Origin: a virus
DNA length: 64,000 bases
Virus record (IMG/VR): IMGVR_UViG_3300042015_000154
Coordinates: 1-64,000 of that record
Reading direction: 5' to 3' (one strand)
Shown here: piece after piece, positions 44,189 through 51,566 of the stretch
Numbering within the stretch: the stretch's first letter is position 1
Layout of the letters: every line of letters starts with the position of its first letter
Translations under genes and position numbers: made by a program
Notes under the pieces: generated by a model
Told to the model about the DNA's origin: nothing
What the model saw: the letters and a program-made list of their open reading frames with translations, nothing else
Database searches by the model: none

Positions 44189-44528
44189 GGGTGGTCACCT
44201 CTGTGCTGGTCTGGGTGTTGATGGTGGCGGTCTCGCCGGTGCCCATCGTAACCCCAACTTGTGGCGGAGCCACGGCGGGTACGTTCTTGGCCAGATCCGA
44301 GATCGTCGCGTCCTTCTTCAAGTTGCCGCTGGACTGGCCGAAGAAAAACGACACCACCGCCAGCATGATGTTCTGGATGGTGGTGATCTGCTGCACGATC
44401 AGCTGCTGCGACTCCAGTGGGATCACCATGAAGTACGGCGCGACCGTCACCCAGCCGAACAGGCTGACGAAAGCGACCACAAGAAACGTCGCCATCGCTT
44501 CGAGCGTTTGCTGGGTCCGAGTGTTCAT
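44157..44528 (-). CDS. putative holin, 123 aa
   Basis: Two hydrophobic segments (about 13-36 TFLVVAFVSLFGWVTVAPYF and 52-67 IMLAVVSFFFGQSSG) are separated by a polar helix. A hydrophilic C-terminus follows. This pattern and the position near endolysin and spanins fit a holin that permeabilises the inner membrane. ATG 44528 is chosen because upstream codons are Arg-rich and overlap the next gene. Confidence 0.65.
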   Translation of the reverse strand: MNTRTQQTLEAMATFLVVAFVSLFGWVTVAPYFMVIPLESQQLIVQQITTIQNIMLAVVSFFFGQSSGNLKKDATISDLAKNVPAVAPPQVGVTMGTGETATINTQTSTEVTTHEGQEAPPKS

Positions 44529-44539
44529 GGCGCACCGTG

Positions 44540-45022
44540 TCAGGGGGTGGTCTTCATGCGTTCGAGCTGGAGCTTGATCTCTTGGATCTCGCGCGGGGTC
44601 TGCAAAACCGGGTTGAGCGCCCACACCAGCACGCCGAGAATCAGCGCGGCCACGCCGGTGAGCACCCACAGGCCGCCCTTGGCGAACTGCGTGCTGCCTT
44701 CCTGCTTGGTGATCGCCGCGGCGTTGGTGTCGCACTTCTGCTCGACACGCGCAATCTCGCTCTTGACGAGCGTTTCGACGGCCTTGATCTCACCGAACGC
44801 GCGCGCAAGGCCCTCGCTGTGCGAGCGCTGCTCAGCCGCCATCGAGGCGATGATCGCGCCTTGCTTCTGGATTTCGTCGAGCTTTTCGACGATGGCCGAC
44901 ATGCCATCGCTGTTCGACTTGACCAGTTCCGTTACGCGCTCTTCGAGGTGGCGGGTGGTCGTCTGGAGGACGGCAACGGCCGCCTCCTGACCAAGCGGCT
45001 GCTGCTGGGTCTGGGGAGTCAT
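44540..45022 (-). CDS. coiled-coil protein with one C-terminal membrane helix
   Basis: 160 residues: a long coiled coil (about 15-110, HLEERVTELVKSNSDGMS...) and then a single helix (GGLWVLTGVAALILGVLVWAL, about 117-138). The form resembles antiholin or holin-partner proteins anchored in the inner membrane. It is directly upstream of the putative holin. Confidence 0.65.
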   Translation of the reverse strand: MTPQTQQQPLGQEAAVAVLQTTTRHLEERVTELVKSNSDGMSAIVEKLDEIQKQGAIIASMAAEQRSHSEGLARAFGEIKAVETLVKSEIARVEQKCDTNAAAITKQEGSTQFAKGGLWVLTGVAALILGVLVWALNPVLQTPREIQEIKLQLERMKTTP

Positions 45023-45129
45023 GGCGTGCTGTCGTCGTGGCCGCGGGTAGCGGGACATGCGGAGTTTCCTTGGGAGGGGACGCGGGGTCAACCCTACCTG
45101 CGGGACAGCGAGCACCGCGTCACGAAGGT

Positions 45130-45151
45130 GAGGGGGGTGTGAGCCCCCCTC
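45130..45151 (-). terminator. hairpin below the 70-aa gene
   Basis: An 8-bp stem (GAGGGGGG, 45130-45137, with CCCCCCTC, 45144-45151) and a 6-base loop. The T tract on the minus side is poor, so termination may be partial. Confidence 0.45.
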
Positions 45152-45158
45152 TTGACTT

Positions 45159-45371
45159 TCAGTCGATGATGCCCTTCGCGCGCAAGGCGGTCAGCAGGGC
45201 ATTCAGCTTGGTCTTCAGCGCGTTGGCCAACGCCTGTGTGGTCGCGAGATCCGAGCCGTTGGCGGTGGACTCGTTGGCGATCGTGGTGTCGGCAACGGCG
45301 GTCAGCTCGCGCAGCTTGCCCTCGTTGATCTTCAAGTCCGACAGCGCCTGCTGGGTGCGGTGCATGCTCAT
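45159..45371 (-). CDS. small phage structural-type protein, 70 aa
   Basis: The C-terminal half (LATTQALANALKTKLNALLTALRAKGII) has the repeat of Leu/Ala helices ending in GII(D/A) that I know from short phage head-fibre or collar proteins. No direct proof of virion location. ATG follows GGAGAAG. Confidence 0.6.
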   Translation of the reverse strand: MSMHRTQQALSDLKINEGKLRELTAVADTTIANESTANGSDLATTQALANALKTKLNALLTALRAKGIID

Positions 45372-45412
45372 GGTCTTCTCCGGAGAAGGTGGGCGGGATG
45401 CCCGGCGGCAGT

Positions 45413-46090
45413 CTAGCTCAAGGCTGCGACGTACTTCTCAAAAAGCGCCTGCCTGTCTTCGAGCCCGTTGTAGCCGCCGTTGACCTTCTTGGTCACGGCC
45501 CGGACGTCGCCGCTGTCGGCCAGCTTGTTGAGGTTCCGCGACATCCAGAACCACACGAAGCTGCCCACAGACAGGTCGACGTCGGTGCGCACCTTGTCCG
45601 GGTTGCGCACCAGCTCGTCGGTGCCCAGCTCCCACTGGCTGTAGGCGGTGTAGTTGTCGCGGCCGGTGAGCTGGCCAAGACCGCCGCCGCGGAACCGCCA
45701 GCCATCGCCGGCGACGGTGTTGCCCAGATGCGTCTTGCCCCACGCACCGCCGTAGAGGATGTTCGCCAGCGCGTTCTGGTGCGCCGGCTGGTCCTGCAGT
45801 TTCGTCCCCGTGCGCGCACGCACCTTCTCGTCGATGCGGCCGAACTTCCACGCGTCGGCGTTGCTGATGCGGCCGGGGAACACGTCGTCCACCTTGTCGG
45901 CGGCGTAGTCCAGCGACTCGGACGTCTTGGTGAACCCGCCACTCTCGTGGTGCATCTGCGCGAGGAACATCGCTGCACGGGTGGGGTTAAGGTCGATGCC
46001 GTGGTCCTTCATCTTGCGACCGATGGCAGGCAGGAACTTCCCGATCGACGGAGCGATGCGGGAAAGTTTGTTGAGCGGCAGGGGGACCAT
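45413..46090 (-). CDS. GH19-type endolysin
   Basis: 225 residues. The catalytic segment AAMFLAQMHHESGGFTKTSE has the acid E49 and the second acid E58. GDGWRFRGGGLGQLTGRDNY and VTKKVNGGYNGLEDR complete the chitinase-19/lysozyme pattern. It cleaves the glycan of peptidoglycan. No signal peptide is seen, so a holin is needed. ATG 46090 overlaps the stop of the 46-residue membrane protein by one base. Confidence 0.9.
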   Translation of the reverse strand: MVPLPLNKLSRIAPSIGKFLPAIGRKMKDHGIDLNPTRAAMFLAQMHHESGGFTKTSESLDYAADKVDDVFPGRISNADAWKFGRIDEKVRARTGTKLQDQPAHQNALANILYGGAWGKTHLGNTVAGDGWRFRGGGLGQLTGRDNYTAYSQWELGTDELVRNPDKVRTDVDLSVGSFVWFWMSRNLNKLADSGDVRAVTKKVNGGYNGLEDRQALFEKYVAALS

Positions 46091-46230
46091 CAGATGCCTC
46101 CGGACGAGAGGAAGAACGACAGCGCCCAGCATGCGGCGCCGAGCCAGCCCAACTGTACACGCGCGGCGACGCCGAAGGCAGCGGCGAGGAACAGCAGGAT
46201 GGCAACGATCAGCAGCACGGCGGAAATCAT
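46090..46230 (-). CDS. 46-aa membrane protein, holin candidate
   Basis: Two hydrophobic stretches (ISAVLLIVAILLFLAAAFG and WLGAACWALSFFLS) separated by a short Arg-containing turn. Immediately upstream of, and overlapping, the endolysin gene, so it may be the cognate holin or a pinholin-like helper. The ATG at 46230 is favoured because the part upstream has no membrane or codon logic. Confidence 0.6.
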   Translation of the reverse strand: MISAVLLIVAILLFLAAAFGVAARVQLGWLGAACWALSFFLSSGGI

Positions 46231-46269
46231 GGCACGTCTCCAGTCTGTGACGCACCTCACAATACAACG

Positions 46270-46300
46270 AAACCCCGGCAGGGGTGCGTGCCTGCCGGGG
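46270..46300 (-). terminator. terminator between the 241-aa gene and the lysis unit
   Basis: A 10-bp stem (CCCCGGCAGG, 46273-46282, with CCTGCCGGGG, 46291-46300) and an 8-base loop, followed on the minus strand by TTTCGTTG. It ends transcription of the gene at 47066. Confidence 0.7.
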
Positions 46301-46340
46301 CTCCGGGCCACCGCAATCCACGGCGACCAACCGCTGACGC

Positions 46341-47066
46341 TTACAGCTTCGAGAACACGCTGCCCGGCTTGTTCGGCTGCGGCAGGATGTTGCTGCTCGA
46401 CACCGGCGGGCTCGGGCTCAAGTCCTGCCCGGGCGCCAGATCGCGGATGTCGGCCACGCCCGTACCCGGGATGTTCCGCGCCACCTGCCCCACCGGGCCC
46501 GTGGTGGGCGAGGTGACGTCGGGGCTGATGCCGGTGGGGTGGGCGATGTCGTTGCGCTTCTGCATCGCGTTGTCCATCGGCGCGCGCAGGCCCTGCTCGC
46601 CCGGGGTCGGCGTGCCGGCCGGCGGGCTGACGCTCTGCAGGCGCTCCACTTCCGCCTGCGCCAGCTGCGCCTGCTCGGTGGCGGCCAGCGCCTTCGCCTG
46701 TGCGGCACGCAGCGCGACGGCCTGATCGATGTCGCTCACGTACGCCTGCACCTGCTGGTTCACCGGGTCGGTGTTGCCGCTGGTGGCCATGCGCCCGGCC
46801 ATGACGCTCGCGGCGTTCAGCACCTCGATCGGGGCGTCGGCGAGCGTGCGGTTCTGCACGACGGGGCTGTCCGGCACCGACGTCACGGCCGCGGCGGTAG
46901 TGGCGGCAGTGCGCTGCGCGGCAGCGAGCGCGTCCTCCTGCGACACCTGCGGGATCGAGTCGCGCTCTTCAGCGTCCTGATTCGGCGTCGCCTTCTGGAC
47001 GTTGGTGGTGGCGGGCTTGCCGGCCTGCTTGGCGGCGGTCTTGCGGGGTGCTTTCTTGGCGGCCAT
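46341..47066 (-). CDS. hypothetical Ala/Gln-rich protein with basic N-terminus
   Basis: 241 residues. The first 20 residues are Lys/Arg/Ala-rich like a histone tail. A helical middle (ALRAAQAKALAATEQAQLAQAEVERL, about 130-155) is followed by a Pro/Ser/Asn-rich tail. No family recognised. Possibly a minor virion or DNA-binding protein. Start 47066 follows GGAGAACG. Confidence 0.6.
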   Translation of the reverse strand: MAAKKAPRKTAAKQAGKPATTNVQKATPNQDAEERDSIPQVSQEDALAAAQRTAATTAAAVTSVPDSPVVQNRTLADAPIEVLNAASVMAGRMATSGNTDPVNQQVQAYVSDIDQAVALRAAQAKALAATEQAQLAQAEVERLQSVSPPAGTPTPGEQGLRAPMDNAMQKRNDIAHPTGISPDVTSPTTGPVGQVARNIPGTGVADIRDLAPGQDLSPSPPVSSSNILPQPNKPGSVFSKL

Positions 47067-47146
47067 GACACGTTCTCCGGGGGCGGATCGCCCTTCGATG
47101 GGATGCGCGGAAGTGCGCGCGTTCCTCATACGCCCCGGGGCGTGAA

Positions 47147-47164
47147 GGGGGCCTCCATGCCCCC
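47147..47164 (-). terminator. GC hairpin below the 118-aa gene
   Basis: GGGGGC (47147-47152) and GCCCCC (47159-47164) with a 6-base loop just after the stop at 47174. There is no clear T run. A palindrome CGCCCCGGGGCG at 47131-47142 adjoins it. Confidence 0.35.
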
Positions 47165-47173
47165 CGTTTACGT

Positions 47174-47530
47174 TCAGGTCTCGTGGCGGCTGTCGTAACG
47201 CTGCGGCGACTCGCCCGGCGGCGGGTAGTAGATCGAGGCGGTGGAGGGCGTCTCCGGCACCGAGCCCGCCGGGTTGCGGATCTTGTCGATCGTCTTGCCG
47301 TTCGCGTTCTCGACGATCAGGTACTCGTTGCCACGCAGCGGCCAGTCGGTCGTGCTGCCGTCCAACAGGTGCATCACCACGGAGGCGTACTGGTTGTAGT
47401 CGCTGGTGGGTCCGATCGGCGGCGAGATCTCGTACGACAGTACGGCCATCGCGCGGTAGGTGGGGATCGGCGGGTGGACATCGCCGTTGCGTGCGAACGT
47501 CGGGCCGCTGAAGAACTTGAGGGTGAACAT
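47174..47530 (-). CDS. hypothetical protein, first gene of the leftward late unit
   Basis: 118 residues, beta-rich (AVLSYEISPPIGPTSDYNQYASVVMHLLDGS), no family recognised. ATG 47530 is chosen because upstream residues are Arg-rich and lack a ribosome site. It is the first minus-strand gene after the divergent regulatory region. Confidence 0.6.
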   Translation of the reverse strand: MFTLKFFSGPTFARNGDVHPPIPTYRAMAVLSYEISPPIGPTSDYNQYASVVMHLLDGSTTDWPLRGNEYLIVENANGKTIDKIRNPAGSVPETPSTASIYYPPPGESPQRYDSRHET

Positions 47531-47878
47531 GGTCTGGTCTCTCTGTCTGTCTGATGCGCGGATGCGCACAGGTAGGGTGACCGGGTGGGCGGAGAAGTCA
47601 AGACCCTACGGGGCTAGGAACCGAGGGGTGGAGGGGCGCCTAAACGGGGCGTATATACGGCGTTTAGAGGTACCCCTGTTTGAAATTTTTGGTTTGGAAT
47701 TCTCCACCACGTGAAGGAGGGGGGTGGGGGGTCGAAGTCCTTGGTCCACTGTGGGGGGTACCCCCTCCCCCTAAAGCCCATTAAATCGTTTTAATCCAAC
47801 CTTGTGAGGAAACGTTCCCCTGTGAGATGCTTTTCTCACGGCGAGGGCATCCCGTCCCGCCATTCCGGAGTGAACCTC
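47531..47878. other. divergent non-coding regulatory region
   Basis: This 348-bp stretch separates leftward late-type genes from rightward early genes. It holds an inverted repeat around a CGTATATACG palindrome (47650-47659), a GGGGGTACCCCC palindrome (47754-47765), the palindrome variant at 47781 and an inverted repeat GTGAGA...TCTCAC (47822-47839). No confident promoter could be placed. Confidence 0.6.
47781..47794. promoter_or_regulatory. 14-bp palindrome variant, copy 2
   Basis: TTAAATCGTTTTAA differs from the consensus by A-to-T at position 6, the same variant as copy 3. It is 84 bases before the ATG at 47879, farther than most copies. Confidence 0.75.
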
Positions 47879-48577
47879 ATGAACGCCAAGTCCACCAACG
47901 TTGTCTCCATCAATGCCAAGGGCGATAAGGCCCTCGCCGACAACGCCCACAAGGCCGACCGTATCGCGATCCTCGAAGCGATCGACACCGCGTCCGATCT
48001 GCTGGGCGCCTCGCTGCTCGAAGGGCTGCGCATGACGGCGCGCTTTGGCCTCACATCCAAGGCCGAGGTGGCCGAGGGCTGGACGCGCTGCAATAACCCG
48101 GACGTCTACGCGGCCAACTTCAACCGCGGCTACAAGGCCATGCAGATCGTCGGCGAAAAGCTGGCGCTCGAAGTCATCGACAAGGCCGAGCGCGCAGGCA
48201 CCACGGCCCGCAACGGTGGCGGCTACGTGCGCGCGCTGGCTGCCCTGAAGGCCATTTGCGACGAGGCCAAGTCGGCCGGCGTGAAGGAACTGACGGGGCG
48301 CAAGGCGACCGAGGCCGTGAAGGCGGCCGTCGCGTTCGCGGCCAAGCCCACGGCGAAGAAGTCCGCCACGCGTGCGCCGCAGGGCCCGACGACGGCCACG
48401 CTCGCAAAGGCCGCGCTCGCGATGGGCAATGGCCATGCCGAAATGGCCGCGTTCCTGAAGACGGCGAGCCATGCCGCCCAGCAGCTCCCAGTGCCTGAGG
48501 GTCGCGAGACGGCGCACCGCGATGCGCTCGAAGCGCTGGCCGATGCCGCCGAGGCGTTCTCGGTCTTCGCCCGCTGA
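47879..48577 (+). CDS. hypothetical Ala/Lys-rich early protein, 232 aa
   Basis: No family recognised. Long helices dominate. Residues 120-175 are Ala/Lys-rich with an AAKPTAKKSATRAPQG stretch similar to histone-like tails, so DNA binding is possible. GGAG at 47868-47871 precedes the ATG. It is the first rightward gene after the divergent region and is followed by a hairpin. Confidence 0.7.
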   Translation: MNAKSTNVVSINAKGDKALADNAHKADRIAILEAIDTASDLLGASLLEGLRMTARFGLTSKAEVAEGWTRCNNPDVYAANFNRGYKAMQIVGEKLALEVIDKAERAGTTARNGGGYVRALAALKAICDEAKSAGVKELTGRKATEAVKAAVAFAAKPTAKKSATRAPQGPTTATLAKAALAMGNGHAEMAAFLKTASHAAQQLPVPEGRETAHRDALEALADAAEAFSVFAR

Positions 48578-48585
48578 TCCCTCCT

Positions 48586-48610
48586 GCCGCCGGGCCCTAA
48601 ACCCGGCGGC
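48586..48610 (+). other. GC hairpin after the 232-aa gene
   Basis: A 9-bp stem (GCCGCCGGG, 48586-48594, with CCCGGCGGC, 48602-48610) and 7-base loop without a T tract. It could slow RNA decay or attenuate transcription into the next short gene. Confidence 0.5.
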
Positions 48611-48635
48611 TCACCCCGACTTAGAGGCTGCCGCT

Positions 48636-48764
48636 ATGATCCGTATATCCGCCACCTTTGCGCCCGGCTGTGATGTGCACCTGTTCGCCCAGAACTGGAG
48701 CATGGCGGGGCGCCTCGCCCGGTTCCTCATGACCGAGGGGGCGCAAGTCGTCTGCTTCGCGTAG
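48636..48764 (+). CDS. possible 42-aa protein
   Basis: A short frame (MIRISATFAPGCDVHLFAQN...) lies between a hairpin and a strong terminator, with AGAGG upstream of the ATG. Alpha-beta pattern and two cysteines. Its placement inside a closed unit supports it, but the length makes it uncertain. Confidence 0.45.
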   Translation: MIRISATFAPGCDVHLFAQNWSMAGRLARFLMTEGAQVVCFA

Positions 48765-48790
48765 ACCGGCCCGCAGCATCGAGACACAGA

Positions 48791-48815
48791 ACCCCGCCGC
48801 TTGGCGGGGTTTTTT
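48791..48815 (+). terminator. strong rho-independent terminator
   Basis: ACCCCGCC (48791-48798), loop GCTT, GGCGGGGT (48803-48810), then TTTTT. It ends the 47879-48764 transcript just before the AT-rich region. Confidence 0.9.
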
Positions 48816-48824
48816 GTGCCCGGA

Positions 48825-48838
48825 TTAAATCGTTTTAA
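48825..48838. promoter_or_regulatory. 14-bp palindrome variant, copy 3
   Basis: TTAAATCGTTTTAA, identical to copy 2. It sits between the strong terminator and the AT-rich non-coding region. Confidence 0.75.
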
Positions 48839-49325
48839 TCGCCCTGCCAATATGCGGCGTTTATGATAGGACGCGAATGCCACGGCCTCTTAGAACGTAT
48901 TACCGATGACCCCCACTTCGCAAAGGCAACGCGCCTAGCGGCAAGGGGGTGGCGCGGCGCCGCAATACAACAAAGGGGTGGGGCAAAAGCGGGGTCTGGG
49001 GGCTATATCGATAATATGGCCATAATTAGGGGTATATATATTAATTAAATAAGAATAAGAATATATATATATAGAGAATTACATTAAGACTATTTTCGCT
49101 CTAAAAAGACACACCCCCGTCTGCGATCCCCCGGCTCCCTCAAATCGGTTTGGCCCCTCAGAAGGTCCGGCCTCTGTTTTTGGAACTCATCTTTACCGGA
49201 CTAACTTTGCCCCTCCATCCCTCAGATGTTCCATGTTTACGCCCCTCAATCCCCCGTTTTACGACCCTGCTCCGCGCCGTCCTCTCCACCCCCAATTTGC
49301 CTAAAGCCTTTTTTCCATAACGCTA

Positions 49326-49353
49326 TTGCCTTTTCGCCTTGCCGTGGTATTGT
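49326..49353 (+). promoter_or_regulatory. putative promoter for gene 49406
   Basis: TTGCCT, 16-base spacer, TATTGT. The palindrome starts 27 bases after the -10 box, close to the 29-base distance seen at 50694 and 55343. Confidence 0.5.
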
Positions 49354-49380
49354 TTCGGTATATCGCGCTATATCGGCCAA

Positions 49381-49394
49381 TTAAAACGTTTTAG
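49381..49394. promoter_or_regulatory. 14-bp palindrome, copy 4
   Basis: TTAAAACGTTTTAG, running straight into the ribosome site AGGAGGA before the ATG at 49406. A protein bound here would cover the start of the mRNA region and the ribosome-site DNA. Confidence 0.85.
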
Positions 49395-49405
49395 GAGGAC
49401 ACCCC

Positions 49406-50359
49406 ATGAAGTCGCTACACGGCAAGCTCACCCCCGAAGAGATCCAGCAGCGCATCGACATGGCGACGCGGGGCATGCACCCAGACGCCACGACGATGGC
49501 CGCGATCAACCCAGTCGTTGCCGAAGGCCGCACCGGTGTCGAGACGTTCGCCGACAAGGCACGCCGCGAACGCGACGCACTGCGCGCAAGGGTGCTGGAC
49601 GACAGGCAGTGGCGGGGGCTGTCGTACCCGGAGCGGGTGGAGCTGTGCCGGCAGGCGCAGGTGCTGCCGCACGAGCCCGACATCATGCGGTTCGACCTGT
49701 ACCGGTCGATGGTGCCGCGTGAGTTCTCCCGGGACCGGTCGTCGCCGGCCGGCAAGCGCTACAACTCGCTGAGCGTGGCGGCGACGAAGGCGCGCAAGGC
49801 GCTGAGCCCGGAGCGGGCGGCGTATTGGGAGCAGTGCCGCGAGGCGCGCATGGCCGGTGGCTGGACGCAGCAGGGCGACCGCGCCGTGTGGGCGGTGCCC
49901 GAGCCCGTGCAGGACGCGCGCGAGGCGGCGCTACAGGCGCACGTCGAGGCCGGCACGCTGCCCGAGGATCCGATGCCGGGGGAGCGCAGCACTGAGGCGG
50001 TGGCGCTGCGACGTCGCGCCCACGCCGATCGGCAGGAGGTGAAGCGCCGGCTGGCGGCGAAGGTGAAGACCGACGAGCAGGCGGCACGCGACGACCGCGA
50101 GGCGTTGGCCATCGTGATGCGCGAGCTGGCCAGCGCGGCGCCCCTCGACCCCACGGCTGCGGCGAGGCTCGACGCCCTGCGTCGCCACGAGGCCGGCGCG
50201 GCCCAGTATGCGAAGAGCTACGCGCTGCGTGCGGCGGAGGACTTGGCCCTGATCCTGCGCATGGGGCGGCCGTGCCCCATCGCGTCGCGACACCGCTGTG
50301 GTGACGAGGTGATGCACCGTCGACCGCGGTTCTATCATTCCGACCGGGGGAGCATCTGA
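49406..50359 (+). CDS. hypothetical charged protein, 317 aa
   Basis: No family recognised. Very rich in Arg, Ala and Glu with long helices (ARDDREALAIVMRELAS...). The C-terminus has Cys/His residues (RPCPIASRHRCGDEVMHRR) that might bind metal. As the first gene after the AT-rich region, with an excellent ribosome site, it is likely among the first made in infection. Confidence 0.7.
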   Translation: MKSLHGKLTPEEIQQRIDMATRGMHPDATTMAAINPVVAEGRTGVETFADKARRERDALRARVLDDRQWRGLSYPERVELCRQAQVLPHEPDIMRFDLYRSMVPREFSRDRSSPAGKRYNSLSVAATKARKALSPERAAYWEQCREARMAGGWTQQGDRAVWAVPEPVQDAREAALQAHVEAGTLPEDPMPGERSTEAVALRRRAHADRQEVKRRLAAKVKTDEQAARDDREALAIVMRELASAAPLDPTAAARLDALRRHEAGAAQYAKSYALRAAEDLALILRMGRPCPIASRHRCGDEVMHRRPRFYHSDRGSI

Positions 50360-50360
50360 C

Positions 50361-50669
50361 GTGGGCGCGTCACAGGGTGGGCCTTGTCCCTTCAACCCTC
50401 CACGTATTCGCCGCACTGCACGCGAGGAACGCGAGTACATGACCCCGCACCCGATGGAGATCCTGTCGGGGGCGATGGAGAGGCACTGGATGGAATACAG
50501 GCAGCGCAGGCGTTTGGACGAACGCTTCGACTCTACCGTGTTCGGCGATGCCCGGATGCACGCCATCGGACAGATGATCGCGCAACGCCCACAGGGATGG
50601 CTGAGCGTTGACTTGGCGTGGCTCCGACTCATGGCCATCACGCGTCTCGACCGGTCGAAGTGTGATTGA
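50361..50669 (+). CDS. hypothetical basic protein, 102 aa
   Basis: GTG start one base after the previous stop; an internal ATG at 50439 is an alternative. Helical and Arg-rich, no family. Its TGA lies inside the -35 box of the following promoter. Confidence 0.6.
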   Translation: MGASQGGPCPFNPPRIRRTAREEREYMTPHPMEILSGAMERHWMEYRQRRRLDERFDSTVFGDARMHAIGQMIAQRPQGWLSVDLAWLRLMAITRLDRSKCD

Positions 50670-50694
50670 CACTTAACCCCACCTATGCGACAAT
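50666..50694 (+). promoter_or_regulatory. early promoter P1, one of three near-identical copies
   Basis: TTGACA, 17-base spacer, GACAAT with an upstream TG (extended -10). The stretch CTTAACCCCACCT in the spacer recurs in P2 (55315) and P3 (58495). The palindrome begins 29 bases after the -10 box. GTGGGG at 50705-50710 pairs with CCCCAC in the spacer. Confidence 0.8.
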
Positions 50695-50723
50695 GACGTT
50701 GTGAGTGGGGCGACCGTGCCCGA

Positions 50724-50737
50724 TTAAAACGTTTTAA
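50724..50737. promoter_or_regulatory. 14-bp palindrome, copy 5
   Basis: Perfect TTAAAACGTTTTAA, followed at once by the ribosome site AAGGGAGAG of gene 50751. Predicted position about +23 in the P1 transcript. Confidence 0.88.
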
Positions 50738-50750
50738 GGGAGAGACCATC

Positions 50751-51050
50751 ATGCGTAAGGAAGTCACGATCCAGCTCATCCCGTTGTTCGACGTCGTGCG
50801 CAGCCCTGACGACCCCGTGTCGATCGAGTGGGAAGTGGACGGGGCGTCGGGCTCGACGCAGTGCGAGGCATGGCGCGGGCAGCACGAGATCGAAGGACTC
50901 GAACGTGCGGGCCACACCATTGTGCGCATCACGGTGAACGGCATCGAGGTGTACAGCACGCTCAAGCTGAAGCCGGTTGACCTGAGCGAATGCGAGGGGC
51001 GCATCCACCCCGACACGCTCGACCACTACGCTGGCCGCGAGGGAGGCTGA
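50751..51050 (+). CDS. hypothetical early protein, 99 aa
   Basis: First gene of the P1 transcript. Beta-rich (VTIQLIPLFDVVRSPDDPVSIEWEVDG) and acidic. No family recognised. The shared leader GAGACCATC-ATG recurs before the genes at 56883 and 61069, so these start regions were copied together with the palindrome. Confidence 0.7.
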   Translation: MRKEVTIQLIPLFDVVRSPDDPVSIEWEVDGASGSTQCEAWRGQHEIEGLERAGHTIVRITVNGIEVYSTLKLKPVDLSECEGRIHPDTLDHYAGREGG

Positions 51051-51051
51051 C

Positions 51052-51285
51052 ATGGCCAAGTCCATCACCATCACGATCGACATCAGCGTGTACAACGTGC
51101 GCGCGTTTGTTCGTGCCGCACGGGAGCGGGCGCGCAAAGAGGGACTGGACGAAGAACAGGTGAGGGAGTACAGCGCGACCAACCTCACCGGCTGCGCCGT
51201 CATGCTGTTCGACCCGGGCTCGGGCCCCGCAGGCTGTGAGATCCAAGACAGCTCGGCCGAACGCAACGAAATGTTCGACGACTGA
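51052..51285 (+). CDS. hypothetical early protein, 77 aa
   Basis: Starts one base after the previous stop. An N-terminal strand (SITITIDISVYN) and a basic helix (VRAFVRAARERARKEGL) are followed by an acidic tail. No family recognised. Confidence 0.65.
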   Translation: MAKSITITIDISVYNVRAFVRAARERARKEGLDEEQVREYSATNLTGCAVMLFDPGSGPAGCEIQDSSAERNEMFDD

Positions 51286-51286
51286 C

Positions 51287-51541
51287 ATGATTATCCGCGA
51301 CGCCATCACCCTGTTCGCGATGATCGGCGAGCACCCCGACGCTCTGTTGGGTTTCCAAGAGGGGAGGCAGTGGACGTCGATTTATCATGCGCGCTGCCTG
51401 CAACGCGAGGACGCGGCGGGCAGTCAGATATACACGTTCGAGAACTTTGCCATGCTCGCGCTTCGGCAGCAGCTGACCCTCGTACTCGAACTCGACATGC
51501 CGCCAGAGTGCTCGCTCAACTGCCCGCTTTGCACCCACTAA
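51287..51541 (+). CDS. DxITxxA/CxxC family member 1, 84 aa
   Basis: Starts MIIRDAITLFAMIGE and ends in CPLC near the C-terminus, with a middle YHARC. These three sites define an eleven-member family in 51287-56605 that I do not recognise. The ATG is one base after the previous stop; upstream in-frame codons lie inside the previous gene. Its TAA is part of palindrome copy 6. Confidence 0.75.
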   Translation: MIIRDAITLFAMIGEHPDALLGFQEGRQWTSIYHARCLQREDAAGSQIYTFENFAMLALRQQLTLVLELDMPPECSLNCPLCTH

Positions 51542-51551
51542 AACGTTTTAA
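51538..51551. promoter_or_regulatory. 14-bp palindrome, copy 6
   Basis: CTAAAACGTTTTAA. The TAA stop of the previous gene (51539-51541) lies within it. It is 15 bases before the ATG at 51567. Confidence 0.85.
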
Positions 51552-51566
51552 TCACAGGAGTGCGCC

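Larger units (their letters stand above)
48839..49405. other. AT-rich non-coding region, candidate replication origin
   Basis: This 567-bp stretch has no convincing gene. From about 49005 to 49100 it is almost pure A/T (runs such as TATATATATTAATTAAAT), in sharp contrast to the GC-rich genome. It lies between palindrome copies 3 and 4 and near the divergent region. A/T-rich DNA that melts easily fits an origin. Two C-rich segments at 49109-49300 show nothing recognisable. Confidence 0.6.

Noticed and set aside
48863-49048. Possible 61-residue protein in the AT-rich region, 25 bases after palindrome copy 3
   Set aside because: No ribosome site, codon use unlike neighbours and the frame runs into the A/T tract. 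Kept only as a weak possibility because other palindromes do precede genes.
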